Positions 22,517 through 25,472 of a DNA stretch of 25,472 nt are shown in pieces. The stretch is from the NCBI GenBank assembly GCA_021795795.1, contig JAJYPA010000065.1, forward strand, positions 1-25,472, given 5' to 3'. Within the stretch, counting starts at the first letter, position 1. Every line of letters starts with the position of its first letter. Both the position numbers and the translations under genes were made by a program. The notes under the pieces are model-generated. The model had not been told where the DNA came from, did not search any database, and saw nothing but the letters and a program-made list of their open reading frames with translations. The stretch is from Pseudomonadota bacterium (GTDB lineage: Bacteria > Pseudomonadota > Gammaproteobacteria > Halothiobacillales > Halothiobacillaceae).

Positions 22517-25222
22517 TCAGATCCCCCGCCTCCGAGAATACTCTCGAATTCGCAGATAACGCGCATCTTGCGCAAACTGTGGCGCGGCTTGCGCGATCTC
22601 GTCCAAGCATTGGCCCAACTCCCGGGGTGCCCACTGCTGGTCAGCAATCACGGCATTCAGCAGCAGTAATGCCTCGGCAGGGAACCGTCTGCACAAACCC
22701 GATTCGTGCAGCAGGTGTACGACGTAGTCCGGGTGTTCAATCGGTAGCAGCCAGTCCTGCACCGCAGACAAGGCCGCCGGGAATTCGCCTCGGGCGGCAA
22801 TCACCAGACGAGTTAGGGACTCGGCTATTCGCGGTGTAGCCAAATAGCGGGACTTTGGCCAGATCTGTCGCCAGAACGGCTGGGCACGGTTTTTCCAGAA
22901 GTCCTCACGCTGATCGGCAGCGCCTTCAAGGGCCTGGGGGAGCGCCTGCGCGGACTCCTCCAGGCCTTCTTGTGGAAGCGCACCAATCGCCGATCGGAAC
23001 TCATCTTCGGTGTATCCCTCGGTCGGACCCAATGCTGCGTAGGTCAGGAAGGCCGCGAACTGCTGGCGGTGCTTGCCAAGATCGGCATAGTGGTTTGCAC
23101 TATCCAGGAACTGCGACTTGAAGGCTGACAACAACGGCTGGTACAAACGCGGCGACCAGAGGAAGCCTTCCCACACGGCTTTTGCTTCGGCGGGATTACT
23201 CCAGTTGAACAACGGCAAAAGGTGCTGTTCGGTCCAAGGGCGATCCACACGGAAAAATGCGATCAGCCGCGAACCCAGCAATACCCGACCGTGGCGGAAT
23301 CGGTCCACCTGCACGTCGCATAGTGTGGTGAACATGGGCTTGATGTCAGTTGGAAGCAGATCGTTGTCGTTCGGGTTCTGTTTGAACCACAGATTGATCA
23401 GTGCCTGCGTGACATGCGCGACGGGGTGGTTAATCGCAGATCCGACGGGGTCATAGGTTTCGACGCCATTACGGATGATGCGGAAAACCGGGCCAGTTTT
23501 AAGCGGTAGTGCCAGCACTCGGCGGCACAACTCCATCAGGATGCCCTCGTGGCGGTTGATGGACTTGGATGCAGCTTCCATCCACCACGTAACACCGTGG
23601 GCAATCTCCTGAAGTACAGTATCGGGCATGGCCCGCACCAGCGGTGCTGCGTATCGCCAGGAGCGCAACACTGTGCCTTCTTCGGCCCAGGCCTGTAGAG
23701 CCCCGCGCCATCGGTCAGCGGGCCACACGCCATCCTGTGCCAAATCACATAACGCGAACAGACTGTGAAAGAAGCGCGTGCGGCAAACGTCACGCCACGT
23801 ATCTTCGTAGAAAGGTCGCCGTTCGGGCGTCGGCTTTGTGAGCCATTTCACCAACTCCTGTCGCTTGCGGGGGGCAATGTCGACGTCTCGGCTATCCTCG
23901 TAATCCGGATCGCCAGTGCCACTCATCCAGTGCGAGAACTCGTCACGCTCGTTGGTCGCCAACTGCCATTGCGGGTGGGCAGTGGAAATTTCCGCCAAGC
24001 GCGCTGCCGCGGGCGCCTCCAGCGCGCAGCCCGAAGTGTTCAGCTTGGCCAGATGCAGCCAGACGGAACGAGCCACCAAGTCTTGCCACCGATCTGCTTC
24101 CAGGTCGTTCCGATACATCTCGCGCGGGGGGCCAGCTAAGATGGCTGCCTCTAGGCGTTCTTGTGTGGCTCCTGCCAAATGTCGCCCCTGCAGAACGAGT
24201 AGCCTGAACACTTCCCGCCCCATATCTGTTGACCACAGCCACCAAGCGCCATCGGCCAACAGCCAACCCACCCACTGCTCGGGCGTGATGCAACCATCCT
24301 GACTGGCGGCAAACAGGGCCAGGCGTTTGAAGGTGGGGTACGGCAATTCGAACCAGCTCTGCGCGATTCGTGTCGCGCGCGCACTGTCGTTCGTGCGAAC
24401 CGCCAACCACGCATCGCGCAGCAATTCGATCAGGCTCACCCAGTCACGGAACCACCGGTTCTGCCAATGTGGCGTAATGGACGGAAGATCCCAGTGTGAG
24501 CGGTCGCTGTGGACATCGGCCTCGCCCAACTCGCGTAACATGTCTAGTGCATCACGCAATAGTTGCTGAAAATCCTCCAGCAGGACCGGCAGGGCCGATG
24601 TCCAGTGCTCATCAGCCAAGTCGCGCAGAGCGGAATGCACCTGATCAGCGGTCAGCACGAGTTCCCAGTCCACCAATTGTTCGATTCGCGTGGGCTCGTC
24701 AGTGCTGTTCGAGTCGTCGCCGCTCCAGCGAAACGGCTTTTTCAAGACTACCTTGGGTTCGAGTAACTCGCGCAACTCCAGACGTAGCGTGGTGGTCAGG
24801 CCTTCCCGCATAAGATGGTCTTTCCAGCGATACAAATCGGGGGCGTGCCTTGGGGACTTCACCCGGCCACTAAGCAGTAGGCGCCACAAGGTGCGCATCA
24901 GGGGGCCAGGAATGGCCTTGGGTGCGTGCAAGCGGATTTCATTCAGCTCGGAGGTCTTGCCACCACGTTCCAGTGAAGCAAAGCGATCCAACTCGTGCTC
25001 AATCAGCCACTGCCAACGGTCGTACAACTGTCCACCACGTTCCGCAATCCAGATGACGAGTCTCGGGTCATCCAGGTGGCGCACCAGCCAACGGGCCAGA
25101 TGGAACATTACGTCATCCCATTGGCTGCCGGTGGTGCCACCGGAGGCAAGCAGCATCGGCGGTGCATGGTCATAGGGCGCAGGTGTTAGGACCCTGATTA
25201 TTCCACCGGTCAAATCCCACAT
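22517..25222 (-). CDS. Large protein with DUF4020-like C-terminus, probably lacking its N-terminal domain
   Basis: A 901-aa, mostly helical protein rich in Trp, Arg and Leu. Its C-terminal 180 residues (FWRQIWPKSRYLATPRIAES, LTRLVIAARGEFPAALSAVQ, HPDYVVHLLHESGLCRRFP and a final REYSRRRG) resemble, from memory, DUF4020, usually the C-terminal domain of SIR2-containing proteins of about 1,200 or more residues linked to anti-phage islands. No SIR2 or other enzymatic domain is present in the translated part. The first confident start is ATG at 25222 (a TTG at 25237 is in frame); beyond it lies sequence with IS-like repeats and a transposase tail, without a ribosome binding site at the ATG. The likely history is loss of the 5' end by insertion. 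The remaining helical part may be unexpressed or non-functional. Confidence 0.62.
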   Translation of the reverse strand: MWDLTGGIIRVLTPAPYDHAPPMLLASGGTTGSQWDDVMFHLARWLVRHLDDPRLVIWIAERGGQLYDRWQWLIEHELDRFASLERGGKTSELNEIRLHAPKAIPGPLMRTLWRLLLSGRVKSPRHAPDLYRWKDHLMREGLTTTLRLELRELLEPKVVLKKPFRWSGDDSNSTDEPTRIEQLVDWELVLTADQVHSALRDLADEHWTSALPVLLEDFQQLLRDALDMLRELGEADVHSDRSHWDLPSITPHWQNRWFRDWVSLIELLRDAWLAVRTNDSARATRIAQSWFELPYPTFKRLALFAASQDGCITPEQWVGWLLADGAWWLWSTDMGREVFRLLVLQGRHLAGATQERLEAAILAGPPREMYRNDLEADRWQDLVARSVWLHLAKLNTSGCALEAPAAARLAEISTAHPQWQLATNERDEFSHWMSGTGDPDYEDSRDVDIAPRKRQELVKWLTKPTPERRPFYEDTWRDVCRTRFFHSLFALCDLAQDGVWPADRWRGALQAWAEEGTVLRSWRYAAPLVRAMPDTVLQEIAHGVTWWMEAASKSINRHEGILMELCRRVLALPLKTGPVFRIIRNGVETYDPVGSAINHPVAHVTQALINLWFKQNPNDNDLLPTDIKPMFTTLCDVQVDRFRHGRVLLGSRLIAFFRVDRPWTEQHLLPLFNWSNPAEAKAVWEGFLWSPRLYQPLLSAFKSQFLDSANHYADLGKHRQQFAAFLTYAALGPTEGYTEDEFRSAIGALPQEGLEESAQALPQALEGAADQREDFWKNRAQPFWRQIWPKSRYLATPRIAESLTRLVIAARGEFPAALSAVQDWLLPIEHPDYVVHLLHESGLCRRFPAEALLLLNAVIADQQWAPRELGQCLDEIAQAAPQFAQDARYLRIREYSRRRGI

Positions 25223-25266
25223 TAATCCGCACGGCAATGAGCCTGATTTCCCGGAATGATTCCCCA

Positions 25267-25295
25267 GGTGGAATAGTGTGGGCAGGTGGTGGAAT
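25267..25295. repeat. GGTGGAAT direct repeats near a probable IS end
   Basis: GGTGGAAT occurs at 25267-25274 and 25288-25295, exactly two helical turns (21 nt) apart. Short repeated sites of this kind are typical of the subterminal region of IS21-type and similar elements, where transposase binds. No complete terminal inverted repeat could be identified. Confidence 0.4.
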
Positions 25296-25345
25296 GCGGG
25301 CCAGGGTGATGGCTTTTTGGGAGATGGGAGAAACTGTGGACGTAC

Positions 25346-25365
25346 CCCCCCTATGCTGAGGGGGG
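25346..25365. repeat. C6/G6 hairpin downstream of the edge gene
   Basis: CCCCCC (25346-25351) and GGGGGG (25360-25365) form a 6-bp GC stem with an 8-nt loop, 9 nt beyond the stop of the minus-strand gene at the window edge. There is no T run after it, so it is at best a weak terminator; it could also be part of an IS end. Confidence 0.45.
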
Positions 25366-25374
25366 CGACCGGAT

Positions 25375-25472
25375 TCAGACGGGTGGCAAGTCGGTGAAGA
25401 GGTCGAGTTGTCCTGGATCTGGGGGCGGTGGGTCGGGAATCATGGAGCGGTGGTAGCGGTGGATCTGGGCGA
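25375..25472 (-). CDS. C-terminal end of a probable transposase (cut by window edge)
   Basis: Thirty-two codons ending in TGA (25375-25377) encode AQIHRYHRSMIPDPPPPDPG and then QLDLFTDLPPV. A proline-rich, acidic tail of this kind is common at the end of IS transposases, and the neighbouring GGTGGAAT repeats and hairpin support a mobile element. The family cannot be named from this fragment. It reads toward the truncated 901-aa gene and is probably the element that removed that gene's 5' end. Confidence 0.45.
   Translation of the reverse strand, partial: AQIHRYHRSMIPDPPPPDPGQLDLFTDLPPV

Overview
The window is about 25.5 kb of GC-rich accessory DNA (roughly 57-60% GC by eye, with one AT-rich island near 16.3-16.8 kb). 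ATGA-type gene overlaps, strong AGGAG ribosome binding sites, a DUF2924/serine-recombinase cassette, IS3 and IS66 debris and a prophage-like replication operon all suggest an integrated-element region of a proteobacterium, probably beta or gamma. Genus cannot be fixed from the sequence. There are no rRNA genes, no complete tRNA and no CRISPR array.

Region 1 (1-7953, all minus strand) is a compact operon of phage or integrative-element DNA-metabolism genes. In transcription order it holds a small AlpA/excisionase-like HTH protein, two small unknowns, a P-loop ATPase, a DUF669-like possible ssDNA-binding protein, a superfamily II helicase with a zinc ribbon, a DUF6511-like zinc-ribbon protein, a Cas4-like Fe-S nuclease, a TOPRIM plus D5-type primase-helicase, and a RuvC-like nuclease cut by the window edge. 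Most neighbours overlap by 1-4 nt. The one sizeable gap (170-298) contains a large, exactly centred dyad (197-290), a candidate origin or operator.

Region 2 (8085-12984) is a self-contained divergent cassette. XRE regulator, ImmA/IrrE peptidase and a 402-aa helical protein run rightward; two unknown proteins (409 and 335 aa) run leftward to a strong terminator. A perfect palindrome lies in the shared promoter region.

Region 3 (13140-15653) is a four-gene, fully overlapping unit: small protein, DUF2924 protein, large serine recombinase, HTH partner. Region 4 (15654-19077) is a scrap yard: an IS3 transposase tail, IS3-type ends, an AT-rich gene broken at an IS end, remnants of a two-gene operon ending in a GIY-YIG fragment, a SAM methyltransferase with a 3' frameshift, a minus-strand terminator beside a tRNA/tmRNA-like 3' end, and two broken copies of the recombinase partner gene.

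Region 5 (19214-22069) is the most intriguing part: three tightly packed intact genes encoding a glycine-zipper membrane/coiled-coil protein, an HNH-like protein with a hydrophobic C-terminal half, and an XRE protein carrying its own C-terminal glycine zipper. I do not recognise this as a described system; a membrane-linked defence or toxin system is my inference. Region 6 (22370-25472) has an IS66 scrap, a 901-aa minus-strand protein whose C-terminus resembles DUF4020 and which seems to have lost its N-terminal part (possibly SIR2), and the tail of a probable transposase at the right edge.
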